A DNA stretch of 64,000 nt from Planctomycetota bacterium (GTDB taxonomy: Bacteria; Planctomycetota; B15-G4). Both the position numbers and the translations under genes were made by a program. Positions 8,502 to 17,357 of the stretch are shown here, piece after piece; positions within the stretch are counted from its first letter, which is position 1; every line of letters starts with the position of its first letter. The notes below the pieces were generated by a model. The model did not search any database, was not told where the DNA came from, and saw only the letters and a program-made list of their open reading frames with translations. The stretch lies in the NCBI GenBank assembly GCA_029259715.1, contig JAJDEP010000004.1, forward strand, positions 1 through 64,000. The letters run 5' to 3'.

Positions 8502-9578
8502 TCAGCGCGGCAGATCCCCGCGGCGACGAAGCTGCTCCACGGCGCCTTCCAGGCTGGCTTGGATCGGCGTCGCCGGCACCCCCAACTCGGTCTGCATGCG
8601 GCCGGTGTCGAACCACATCCAGCGCCCGAAGGCCGCCGCCAGGTCGGGCGTGAACCACACGCGGTCGGGGACCAACGGCTCGACCAGATTCATCGCCCAG
8701 CGGATCGAGGGGCCCAGGACGCCGGGCAGCATCGAGGGGTCGGGTTCGTGGCCGGCGGCCCGCCCGATCTTCTTCATCAGGTGCAGGTAGGTCAGGTTCT
8801 CACCGCCCAGGATGTAACGCCGACCGGTGCGTCCCTTCTCGGCCGCGGCGAGGATGCCCTCGAGCACCGTCGACAGGGCCACGGCATTGATGCCGCCGGT
8901 GGGCACGAAGGCGAGCCGCCCGCTGGCCGCCAACCGGATTACGTGGGCGCTGTTGCCGGCGGCCACTGCGGCCGGCCCATAGATCGCACCCGGGTTCACG
9001 ATGACGGCGTCGAGTCCCCCGTCGACGGCATCGAGCACCCGCTGCTCCGCCTCACGCTTGGTGCTGAAGTACGGCGCGCGCAGGCGCCCGGCGTTGAACG
9101 GCGCCGTCTCGTCGAGCAGGGGTGCCGGTTCGTCCGAGAGGCCCACCGCCGCGATGGAGCTGACGTGCACCAGACGTCCCACCCCCGCGTCGACGCACGC
9201 GCCGACGACCCGGCTCGTGCCCATGACGTTGGTCCGCTGCATCGCCCCGGCCAGTCGCCGCCGGTAGCCGATGACCGCGGCGCAGTGATGCACCACGTCG
9301 GCGCCCTGCACCAGCCGCGCCAGGGCCCCCGCGTCGTCGAGGTCGCCGTGCACGAGCTCGACACCCTGAGCGCCGAGCCACGCCACCACCTCGGGGGACG
9401 AGGTCGACCGCACGAGGCCGCGCACCGCCCAGCCCTCCTGCACCAGGCGGGAGGCCAGGGCCGAGCCCACATAGCCCGTGGCCCCGGTGACGGCCGCCCG
9501 CCTCACCCCGGTGTCGGGCGAGCTCGGTCCGGACGCTGCGGTTGAGCGGAGACGGGAACCAACGGAAGATGCGGCCAT
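8502..9578 (-). CDS. NAD(P)-dependent epimerase/dehydratase (extended SDR)
   Basis: This extended short-chain dehydrogenase/reductase has 358 residues from the ATG at 9578. The nucleotide-binding GATGYVGSALA lies near residue 30 and the catalytic YFSTK (YxxxK) near residue 165. The family acts on nucleotide sugars, dihydroflavonol-like substrates or 3-beta-hydroxysteroids, and the motif pattern (HGDLDD, VHHCAA, VHVSSIAAVG) resembles the hopanoid-associated or dihydroflavonol-reductase-like branch. The substrate cannot be stated. A GTG at 9506 just before the Rossmann motif is an alternative start, because the first ~24 residues look like linker. The hydrolase gene diverges 97 bp away. Confidence 0.82.
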   Translation of the reverse strand: MAASSVGSRLRSTAASGPSSPDTGVRRAAVTGATGYVGSALASRLVQEGWAVRGLVRSTSSPEVVAWLGAQGVELVHGDLDDAGALARLVQGADVVHHCAAVIGYRRRLAGAMQRTNVMGTSRVVGACVDAGVGRLVHVSSIAAVGLSDEPAPLLDETAPFNAGRLRAPYFSTKREAEQRVLDAVDGGLDAVIVNPGAIYGPAAVAAGNSAHVIRLAASGRLAFVPTGGINAVALSTVLEGILAAAEKGRTGRRYILGGENLTYLHLMKKIGRAAGHEPDPSMLPGVLGPSIRWAMNLVEPLVPDRVWFTPDLAAAFGRWMWFDTGRMQTELGVPATPIQASLEGAVEQLRRRGDLPR

Positions 9579-9674
9579 GAGCCCGCAGACCTTCCTCCAT
9601 GACCGCGGCCGGCGCAACCGCCACAGTCACCGCAACCCATCGCCGCGTGTGTCGCGAGCCGCCGGAGAGACGCC

Positions 9675-10385
9675 ATGAGCACGGGCATCGACGTCGAGGT
9701 GCCCTTCACCACCTCGACCCACTGCCGGGTGCACCCGCCGCGCTCGGCACCCGCCGGCGGCGGGCGCCCGCCGCTGCTGGTGGCGTTGCACGGGCAGGGT
9801 CAGTCCGGCCAGCGCCACGCGCGCTGGATGGCCGACGCCGTGCCGCCCCACTTCGCCAGCGCCTTCCCCGACGGCTTCCACGCCTGGGAGATCCGCCGGC
9901 CGGAGCGCCCGACCCGACTGGGCCATGGCTGGTACCTGTTCACCGGCGATCAGGCCGCCTTCGCCGAGAGCCTGCAGCGCAGCGAGGAGGCCCTGTGGCG
10001 CCTCGTCGACGCGGTCGTGGAGGCGGCCGACGCCGACCCCGAGCAGATCTGGCTGGCGGGCTTCTCGCAGGGGGCCTACCTGGCCCACTGCGTCGCCGTG
10101 CGCTCGTGCGCTCAGGAGCGGCGTGCGCCGGTGGCCGGGTGGATCGGTCAGAGCGGACGGCTCAAGCACGAGTTCCTCACCGCCGAGCTGCCGTCGGTCG
10201 CCGGCCGACCGGTGCTCATCCAGCATGGCCGACAGGACGAGGCGCTGGGGGTCGAGGCGGCCGAACGCTCCGCCGCGCTGCTGACCGAATACGGAGCCGA
10301 CGTGACCCTCCGGCTCTACGAGGCGCCCCACGTGATCACGCCCGAGATGGTGCGCGACGTGCGGTCGTGGCTCGACGACGCCTGA
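9675..10385 (+). CDS. Alpha/beta hydrolase of the phospholipase/carboxylesterase family
   Basis: This 236-residue serine hydrolase has an oxyanion-hole strand VALHGQGQSG near residue 36, the nucleophile elbow GFSQGAY near residue 133, the acid residue in HGRQDEA near 182 and the catalytic His in APHVITPEM near 220. The layout matches the phospholipase/carboxylesterase (YpfH-like) family of small cytoplasmic esterases. No signal peptide is visible. The natural ester is unknown. It converges on the yjbQ-like gene 46 bp downstream. Confidence 0.85.
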   Translation: MSTGIDVEVPFTTSTHCRVHPPRSAPAGGGRPPLLVALHGQGQSGQRHARWMADAVPPHFASAFPDGFHAWEIRRPERPTRLGHGWYLFTGDQAAFAESLQRSEEALWRLVDAVVEAADADPEQIWLAGFSQGAYLAHCVAVRSCAQERRAPVAGWIGQSGRLKHEFLTAELPSVAGRPVLIQHGRQDEALGVEAAERSAALLTEYGADVTLRLYEAPHVITPEMVRDVRSWLDDA

Positions 10386-10431
10386 AGCTCGCCAAGCCGT
10401 TCCCATCGGCTGAGGCCCGTCGGCCGCGGCG

Positions 10432-10854
10432 CTACGGGCTGCCGCTCACGTGGACCACCAACGACCGCCGGTGGGGCGACGTGCGGTGTTCGACCAGGTA
10501 CAGCCCCTGCCAGGTCCCCAGGGCCAGACGTCCCGACACCACGGGGATGGTCTCGGAGGTCTTGGTGACGGCCGCCCGCAGATGTGCCGGCATGTCGTCG
10601 GGGCCCTCGGCGGTGTGGGTGTAGGCGCGGTCGCCGTCTGGGGCGAGTCGTTCCAACCAGGCCAGCAGATCGGCGCGGACCGACGGGTCGGCGTTCTCCT
10701 GAATCACCAGGCTGGCTGAGGTATGCCGGCAGAACACCAGGCAGAGCCCGGTCTCGATGCCGGCCTGGTCGACCAACCGCGCGACCTCAGCGGTGATCTC
10801 GTGCAGGCCCCGCCCGGGCGTCTCGACGGTGAGCGTCGTCTGGGCCTGCTTCAC
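10432..10854 (-). CDS. YjbQ family protein (UPF0047; secondary thiamine-phosphate synthase-like)
   Basis: This is a 140-residue single-domain protein of the widespread YjbQ/UPF0047 family. All family signatures are present: FCRHTSASLVIQENADP (residues ~41-57), HTAEGPDDMPAHLRA (~80-94) and LGTWQGLYLVEHR (~112-124). The conserved histidines are thought to bind a metal. E. coli YjbQ shows weak thiamine-phosphate-synthase activity, but the real role of the family is unsettled. thiS and thiG lie 12 kb away in the same window, which may be coincidence. The tRNA-Gln gene is just upstream on the same strand. Confidence 0.92.
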   Translation of the reverse strand: MKQAQTTLTVETPGRGLHEITAEVARLVDQAGIETGLCLVFCRHTSASLVIQENADPSVRADLLAWLERLAPDGDRAYTHTAEGPDDMPAHLRAAVTKTSETIPVVSGRLALGTWQGLYLVEHRTSPHRRSLVVHVSGSP

Positions 10855-10885
10855 TCAGGGGGCCTGCGTCACCAAAGCGAGAAAA

Positions 10886-10959
10886 TGGTTCCCGAACTAG
10901 GATTCGAACCCAGATTACCTGAACCAGAATCAGGTGTCCTGCCATTGGACGATTCGGGA
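10886..10959 (-). tRNA. tRNA-Gln (CTG)
   Basis: A complete 74-nt cloverleaf lies on the minus strand: acceptor TCCCGAA/TTCGGGA, D stem GTCC/GGAC, anticodon stem CCTGA/TCAGG with loop TTCTGGT (anticodon CTG), T arm CTGGG-TTCGAAT-CCTAG, discriminator A and an encoded CCA. The weak U1-A72 pair is typical of bacterial tRNA-Gln. Confidence 0.95.
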
Positions 10960-11014
10960 ATGACGACCTCTTGGCCCCGATGGTCGCGCCTGCCGACCGT
11001 CGTTCGCCGCAGGG

Positions 11015-11044
11015 TTTTTAGCCAGAATGCCGCCCCGCGGTCAA
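11015..11044 (-). promoter_or_regulatory. Candidate sigma-70 promoter of tRNA-Gln
   Basis: On the minus strand, TTGACC (11039-11044, 5/6 match) and TAAAAA (11015-11020, 4/6) are separated by 18 bp. Transcription would start near 11008, about 50 bases before the tRNA. It is one of the few AT-rich tracts in this GC-rich window. Confidence 0.55.
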
Positions 11045-11093
11045 CCGCCACGCCGGTCGGATCGCTCGACCCATCATCGTGGGGATCACCCGC

Positions 11094-11975
11094 ATGACTC
11101 TGCCGACCTTCCTGGGCTTGCCCGATGCGGGAGAGGACGCCGCCATCGCCGTCGTGTGCGCGCCCTACGACCTCACGAGTACCTACGGCAAAGGCGCCGA
11201 TGCGGGCCCCGAGGCCCTGCTCACGGCCTCCTCGGCCGTCGAGACCTGGGACGAGGAGACAGAGACGGACCTCGAGTCGCTGCGTTACAGCGTCTGGCGA
11301 CCCGAGAATGCCGAGACTTTCGGGAGCCGCCCGCCTGAGGACATGGTCCTCGAGCTCCAGGGCGTCCACGGTCGTCTGCTCGATCAGGGCGCCATCACCC
11401 TCGGGCTCGGAGGTGAGCACTCCATCACCTACGGCCAATTCGCGGCCCTGCTCGAGCGCCACCCGGACCTCGCCGTGCTTCAGATCGACGCCCACCTCGA
11501 CCTGCGCGACAGCTACGAGGGCAGCCGGCACAACCATGCCTGCATCGGCGCGCGCATGCTCGAGGCCGGCGTCGAGCTGGTGCAGGTGGGCATGCGCAGC
11601 TGCAGCCGCGAGGAAGCGGAGCTGGTGCGCCGGCGCGACCTGACCGTCTACTGGGCCCGGGATGTCGCCGGCAGCAGTGGCGCCTACCACCGCGAGGTCC
11701 TCGACCGTCTGTCCGGCCGACCGGTCTTTGTCACCGTCGACCTTGACGGCTTCGACCCGGCATTGATGCCCGCCACCGGGACGCCCGAGCCGGGCGGGCT
11801 CGGCTGGTTCGACGTGGTGCGGCTGCTGCGCGCGGTGGGTCAGGACAACCGGGTCGTCGGCGCCGACATCACCGAGTTGGCGCCCGACGGGCACAGTCGC
11901 GCGAGCGAATTCCTCGCCGCCCGGCTCGCCGCCAAGATGGTGGCCTACTTCTGGGCGCCGTCCTCGACCCGCTGA
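11094..11975 (+). CDS. Arginase/agmatinase family ureohydrolase
   Basis: This binuclear-manganese ureohydrolase has 293 residues from the ATG at 11094, which has GGGGA about 8 bases upstream; a GTG at 11079 is possible. All metal ligands are visible: GGEHS (residue ~108), DAHLD (~128), RHNHA (~143) and DLDGFD (~215). The ADITE and PATGTPEPGG motifs follow. Agmatinases (agmatine to putrescine plus urea), arginases and guanidino-acid hydrolases share this pattern, and the substrate-binding loops do not let me choose. The bulky N-terminal region (YDLTSTYGKGADAGP) is typical of the agmatinase (SpeB-like) branch. Confidence 0.88.
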   Translation: MTLPTFLGLPDAGEDAAIAVVCAPYDLTSTYGKGADAGPEALLTASSAVETWDEETETDLESLRYSVWRPENAETFGSRPPEDMVLELQGVHGRLLDQGAITLGLGGEHSITYGQFAALLERHPDLAVLQIDAHLDLRDSYEGSRHNHACIGARMLEAGVELVQVGMRSCSREEAELVRRRDLTVYWARDVAGSSGAYHREVLDRLSGRPVFVTVDLDGFDPALMPATGTPEPGGLGWFDVVRLLRAVGQDNRVVGADITELAPDGHSRASEFLAARLAAKMVAYFWAPSSTR

Positions 11976-11999
11976 GCGTCGATCAGACCCAGTCGGCCA

Positions 12000-12671
12000 T
12001 CAGACCGGGTCGTCGACCGACCAGGCCCGCTGCGGCGGCGCGTGCCACGGGTCGACCTGGCGTTCGCGCTCAAGCCGCCACGCCACGAGAGTGCCGAGCA
12101 GGCAGGCCGCCACCATCACGAAGGCCAGCGGACCGGTGAGGGCGGCGAAGCCGGGATCCATCGCGAGCGCCGCGGCGGTGCCGTCGGCGGCCTGCGCCGT
12201 CGGGCCCGCGGACGCGCCCGATCCCAGCACGGCCAGTGCCGCCCACTGCACCGACGCCACGGCGCAGGCGCGCTGCATCACCGTCGCGAGCCGACGCGCA
12301 TGCCGGGCGAACAACCACAAGGAGACCGCGAAGCCGGCGCCGAGCAGCGTCCACCACCCGGCGACTCCCAGCGAGACACCCGCACCGACCACCACCGCGA
12401 GGCAGGCCAGCAGCAGCGCCGAGGCCAGGGCCAGCGGCGCGGCGATCACCATGGCGCCGAGGGAGGCTCCGCGCGACGCATGCACCGGCACGACCACGGC
12501 GGACGACTCGCGCCAATCCGACCGGCGAGCCTCCGCTGCGTCCCGCCCGACGGAGACCTCACCGGCATCCTCACCAGTGCTGTCGCCCGCTCGTGACGAG
12601 TCGACGATGGGCTCGAGTACGCCCGCCTCGTCGCCGAAGCCGACGGCGTCAGCCGCTTCATCCCCTTGCAT
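12000..12671 (-). CDS. Hypothetical polytopic membrane protein
   Basis: No family is recognised. The ATG at 12671 has a strong upstream GGGGAGGGG and gives 223 residues; longer frames up to 12761 lack such a site. The first ~75 residues are acidic and polar. The remainder has about four hydrophobic segments (for example LALASALLLACLAVVVGAGVSL and FVMVAACLLGTLVAWRL), ending in a charged cytoplasmic tail. It lies 120 bp downstream of the second ABC permease on the same strand, so it may be an accessory of that export system. That link is only positional. Confidence 0.6.
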   Translation of the reverse strand: MQGDEAADAVGFGDEAGVLEPIVDSSRAGDSTGEDAGEVSVGRDAAEARRSDWRESSAVVVPVHASRGASLGAMVIAAPLALASALLLACLAVVVGAGVSLGVAGWWTLLGAGFAVSLWLFARHARRLATVMQRACAVASVQWAALAVLGSGASAGPTAQAADGTAAALAMDPGFAALTGPLAFVMVAACLLGTLVAWRLERERQVDPWHAPPQRAWSVDDPV

Positions 12672-12794
12672 GAAGATCCCCTCCCCGTGCGCGGGTCTGC
12701 TGCAACCGCGCACGGCCCCATCACCGTCCGCGGCCCACCCGTCCGCCAGGGCCGCCCGCATGATAAGGATTTCTCCCGCGCGTCGTGCGCCGGA

Positions 12795-13685
12795 TCAGCC
12801 GGTGCCGCCGCTCGACTCGGGCGGAGCGATGCTCCCGGTGAATTCCTTGCGACGCAGCAGCCACGTGGCCAGGAACAGCGAGGCCGCCATGTAGATGCAA
12901 ATGGAAAGCACCGACTGCCAAGCCGGAGTTGATTCGATGTTGGTGGCGGCGGCGAGTTGGAGTTCGAATTCACCCGTCCCCAGATAGAGCAGGTTGCGCA
13001 CGTGATACGAGAGCGCGAGTTTGGCCAACCCGCGCGGCAACACCGACACGAAGCGCTCGACCATGTAGACGATGAAGGCTGCCAACACGGGCCGACGCAG
13101 AGCCAGACCGAGGCACAGGAAGATGGCGCCGTAACCGAGCGACATCAGCACCGCGCCGAGCAGGACCCACAGGAAGACCGGGAAGTAGTGGGCCAGCGCG
13201 CCGTCGTGGGGCGCCAAAGCCAGCACGAACAACGCCGCCAACGCCGGCACGACGAGCATCAGGGCCCGCGCCGCACTCACCAGCCAGCGTCCCACCACGA
13301 TCGACCAGCGCGGCAGCGGCAGTCCGAGCAGGTAGAAGGCCGTGCCCCCTTCCCACTCGTCCCCCAACGCGGCGGTGCCCAGGAAGATCAGCGCCAGGGG
13401 CAGCCCGAACTGGAAGTAGGCCGCGTCGACCGTCTCGATGAAGGACGCGAAGGAGCTGCCGCGACCCTCACCGAAGATCAGGATCAAGAGTTGGACCACC
13501 AGCGGCAGGCCCAGCAGGATCACCAGGAGCCAGAGCCGGCCGCCCTTCAGACGTCCCGACGTCGTTCCTCGCGCGACAGCCTTGACCGCCGCGAAGCCCC
13601 GGAGCGGTGCGGGCCGCCGGGCCGCCGACCCGGAGGGGCCGCCGGAGTCGCCGCTGCCGACCGTGCTCGTCGTCGTCGCGTCCAC
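12795..13685 (-). CDS. ABC transporter permease (second pair)
   Basis: The 296-residue protein has about six hydrophobic segments after a polar N-terminus of ~45 residues. The segment LGDEWEGGTAFYLLGLPLPRWSIVVGRW matches the ABC-2 type permease pattern, in which a cytoplasmic EWExGT-like loop precedes the membrane-proximal R-x-x-x-x-x-G-[KR]. The GTG start lies one base after the stop of the ATPase at 13687-14619, its probable partner. The cargo is unknown. Confidence 0.78.
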   Translation of the reverse strand: MDATTTSTVGSGDSGGPSGSAARRPAPLRGFAAVKAVARGTTSGRLKGGRLWLLVILLGLPLVVQLLILIFGEGRGSSFASFIETVDAAYFQFGLPLALIFLGTAALGDEWEGGTAFYLLGLPLPRWSIVVGRWLVSAARALMLVVPALAALFVLALAPHDGALAHYFPVFLWVLLGAVLMSLGYGAIFLCLGLALRRPVLAAFIVYMVERFVSVLPRGLAKLALSYHVRNLLYLGTGEFELQLAAATNIESTPAWQSVLSICIYMAASLFLATWLLRRKEFTGSIAPPESSGGTG

Positions 13686-13686
13686 G

Positions 13687-14615
<929 letters not shown>

Positions 14616-14619
<4 letters not shown>

Positions 14620-15530
14620 GCCACCACCTCCACCGGCCGCACCCGCCGCCGGATGGTCATCAGGCACAGCACGCACCAGCCCGCGAGCACGGCCGCGCAC
14701 TGCCACACCGAGACGTCGGTGGTGATGGCGTCGTGACCCAGGATCGCGTCGCAGACCCGACCGACGTTGTGGAAGAACGACAGCAGGAAGAAGCGATCGT
14801 CGTTGAAGATCTCTTGCGGGATGTTCGTGATCGGGCCTTCGAGCAGGAACATGAAGGCCACCCAACCGATGGCGGCGTTGCGCGCCTTCAGCGCCAGGCT
14901 CGAGGCCGCGAGCACGAGCAGCGACGGCACCATGACGAGGACGGCCCCGGCGCCCCAGGCGCGCAACATCAGCTCCGACAGCCGGGCCAGCTCCCCCGGT
15001 TCGGCGGCCGAGAGCGACATCTGGGCCAGGATCGCCAGGCTCGCCGGCACCACGGTCACCAGCGCGATAAAGAAGCCGATCGCCCCGAACTTGCCCAGCA
15101 CGTACTGCATCACCGTCACCGGCCGGGCCAGGTAGAGCTCCAACGCGTTGGCGCGACGATCCTCCGCCACCAGCCCCGCGCCCACCAGCAAGCACGCCAT
15201 GAACACGAAGACCGACTGCATGCGCAGCATGTAGAAGCTCAGCGACTCGGCGTTGACCGTCGTCATGGCCCGGAATTCGGGGTCATCGAAGGCTTCCGCG
15301 ATGGGCATGTCGGCCATGTTCGCCATCACGTAGTAGCGCGCGTACATCAGCAGCAGGCCGGCGACGAAGGGCCCGAAGGCCGCGATGGTCAGCATCACTG
15401 CGAAGAGCTTGCGGCGGAAGATGATCGTCACGCCCTTGCGCACGCCCGCGGCGGCGATGACGGGCACCGCGCGCACCGGCCGGTCGCGATCGCCGTCCCA
15501 GCGGGAGTAGCTGCGGTCGTAGACGGCCAT
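14616..15530 (-). CDS. ABC transporter permease (first pair)
   Basis: This 304-residue ABC-2 type permease starts at MAVYDRSYSRWDG. The Y-D-R-S-Y-x-x-W-[DE]-G opening is a recurrent N-terminal signature of these permeases, followed by a first membrane segment near residue 45. The cytoplasmic motif AEDRRANALELYLARPVTVMQYVLGK is the equivalent of the permease coupling region, and about six membrane segments are visible. The ATG overlaps the upstream ATPase stop (TGATG), and its own stop overlaps the next ATPase start. Confidence 0.82.
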
Positions 15531-16501
15531 CAGTCGGGCGTCCGTTCGAGGTCGTGGAGGATGGCCTCCTCGAGGCTGATGCGGATCGGGCGCAGCTCCC
15601 GCACGACCACGCCGGCCTCCACCGCCGAGGCGAAGATGGGCGCCGTCTCGTTCTCGCTCGTCAGCGCCACCTCGAGGTCGCGCTCCTTGCGCGCGGTGAC
15701 CGTCAGGCCCCGCGACGTGAGGGCCGCCTCGAAGGCCTCCCTGTCGCCCACGACCCGCACGCTGCAGGCCTCGGCGGACGACCGGGCCAGGGCATCGATG
15801 CGCTCGTGCCGCACGAGCTTGCCGTTCTGCAGCACCACCACCGTGTCGCACACCTCTTCGACGTCCCGCAGCAGATGGGTCGAGAGCAGCACCGAGATGC
15901 CCTTCTCGTGGGACAGCTCGCGGATCAGCGCGAGCATCTCCAGCCGCCCCTGCGGATCGAGACCGTTGGTGGGCTCGTCGAGGAACACCAGGTCGGGGTC
16001 GTGGACGAGCGCCTGGGCCAGCTTGACCCGCTGGCGCATGCCCGTGCTGTAGGTGCCGACGTCGCGATAGCGCGCCTCCTCGAGGCCGGCGAAGAGCAGC
16101 ACCTCGTGGGCGCGTCGGCGTGCATCAGCGTCCGGCATCCCCGCCAACAGTCCGGCGTAACGCGTGGCCTGGAATCCCGTCAACGCCGGGAATGCAGCAT
16201 CCCGCTCGGGCATGTAGCCGAGGCGTCGGCGCAACCTCGAACCGATGTGCGCGACGTCGGCCCCCAGCACCCGGGCCCTGCCGGCCGAGGTGGGCACCAG
16301 TCCGAGCAGCGCCTTGATCAACGACGACTTGCCCGCCCCGTTGGGGCCCAGCAGCCCGATGGCGCCCGGGGCGACGGAGAGCGTCAGGTCCTCGAGAGCC
16401 AAGCGCTTGCCGTAGCGCACCGACAGACCGGCCAGCTCGATGACCGCATCAAGGGCGGGTCCATCCGGGGCTGGTGATCCCGCGCTCATGTGCGCACTCA
16501 T
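15530..16501 (-). CDS. ABC transporter ATP-binding protein (first pair)
   Basis: This ATPase has 323 residues from the ATG at 16501, chosen because it overlaps the upstream stop (ATGA). Motifs are Walker A GLLGPNGAGKSSLI (~residue 48), signature YSTGMRQRVKLAQAL (~150), Walker B LVFLDEPTNGLDP (~168) and switch His in STHLLRDVEEV (~200). It shares the ABC-2 organisation and GMRQR signature with the second ATPase in this operon, so the two pairs probably arose by duplication. Confidence 0.9.
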   Translation of the reverse strand: MSAHMSAGSPAPDGPALDAVIELAGLSVRYGKRLALEDLTLSVAPGAIGLLGPNGAGKSSLIKALLGLVPTSAGRARVLGADVAHIGSRLRRRLGYMPERDAAFPALTGFQATRYAGLLAGMPDADARRRAHEVLLFAGLEEARYRDVGTYSTGMRQRVKLAQALVHDPDLVFLDEPTNGLDPQGRLEMLALIRELSHEKGISVLLSTHLLRDVEEVCDTVVVLQNGKLVRHERIDALARSSAEACSVRVVGDREAFEAALTSRGLTVTARKERDLEVALTSENETAPIFASAVEAGVVVRELRPIRISLEEAILHDLERTPD

Positions 16502-16785
16502 GGGGACTCGCCTCCGACGGCTTTCGCCGGGCCCCGCCGCGACCAGGCCCACAGGCTCGCCGCACACCAGAACATCTCGAGCCCGAAGAACACCCACTCA
16601 TCGATGACGGCCGAGTAGCCCGCCAGGATGCCGGCGCCCAGTGCGTTCGCACCCAGGTAGGCCGTGCTGTCCGCCCGGCAGCGTCCGCGCTGATTCGTGA
16701 GGTAGGCGATCACGAGGCACAGGAGGCCGACGACCGAGGTCAGTCGCCACACCATCCCCGGCGGCGCTTGGAAGTAATCCCACAC
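16498..16785 (-). CDS. Small CBU_0592-like membrane protein
   Basis: The 95-residue protein has three hydrophobic segments and the layout of the CBU_0592 family: IAYLTNQRGRCRADSTAYLG, then a GAGILAGYS segment, then a final segment ending in WAWSRR. The family has no known function. The gene starts 12 bp after rbfA and its stop overlaps the ABC ATPase start, so it bridges the translation-factor genes and the ABC genes. Confidence 0.7.
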   Translation of the reverse strand: MWDYFQAPPGMVWRLTSVVGLLCLVIAYLTNQRGRCRADSTAYLGANALGAGILAGYSAVIDEWVFFGLEMFWCAASLWAWSRRGPAKAVGGESP

Positions 16786-16797
16786 GAGGGGCGGAGT

Positions 16798-17313
16798 CTA
16801 ACCCTCGCGCAGGGGCGGCTCTACGTCGTCTTGATGACCTTCCCCCGCCACGGGCGCCCTGACCTCGCCAGTCTCGCCAGTCTCGCCGGGCTCGCCCGCC
16901 TCACCCTCCTCGGTCTCCACGAGATCGTCGAGGTTCTCGGAGCCCCCCGCCACATCGCCCGGGTCCCCGCGTTCTTCGGCGAGCCCCTCGAGCAGGGTCC
17001 GCATGCGGCTCTCCCGCTCGATCTGCTCATCGAAGGTGAAGCGCAGCTCGGGCACGGTGCGCATCTTGAGGCGCGGACCCAGGACCTCCTGGATGTGCGG
17101 CGCGGCCGACTCGAGCGCCCGGGCCGTGGCCCGCCGCTGCGCCGGCTTGCCCAGCACCGTGTAGTAGATGCGACAGATCTTCTTGTCGCGGCTGAGCTCG
17201 ACCCGCGTGACGGTCAGGAACCCCAGCCTCGGATCGCTCAGGCGTTCGGTGACGACGATCGCCACCTTCTCCTTGATTTGCGCCTCGAGGCGCCGGCGTC
17301 GGTCCCAAGTCAT
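16798..17313 (-). CDS. rbfA: Ribosome-binding factor A
   Basis: RbfA binds the 30S subunit and aids 16S rRNA maturation. The first ~115 residues show the KH-like fold pattern of the family: RRLEAQIKEKVAIVV, DPRLGFLTVTRVELS, YYTVLGKP and PELRFTFDEQIERESRM. The remaining ~55 residues are an unusual acidic tail with GETGETGE-type repeats (total 171 residues against about 120-135 usually). It follows infB by 44 bp, the standard nusA-infB-rbfA order. Confidence 0.93.
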   Translation of the reverse strand: MTWDRRRRLEAQIKEKVAIVVTERLSDPRLGFLTVTRVELSRDKKICRIYYTVLGKPAQRRATARALESAAPHIQEVLGPRLKMRTVPELRFTFDEQIERESRMRTLLEGLAEERGDPGDVAGGSENLDDLVETEEGEAGEPGETGETGEVRAPVAGEGHQDDVEPPLREG

Positions 17314-17357
17314 GGGGTGAACCCGCTCATCGGATCGGTCTCAGCCGATCGTGTCGA

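Noticed and set aside
10869..11894. Minus-strand open frame opposite the arginase-family gene
   Set aside because: It overlaps the tRNA-Gln gene and the clearly coding arginase-family frame, and shows no domain.
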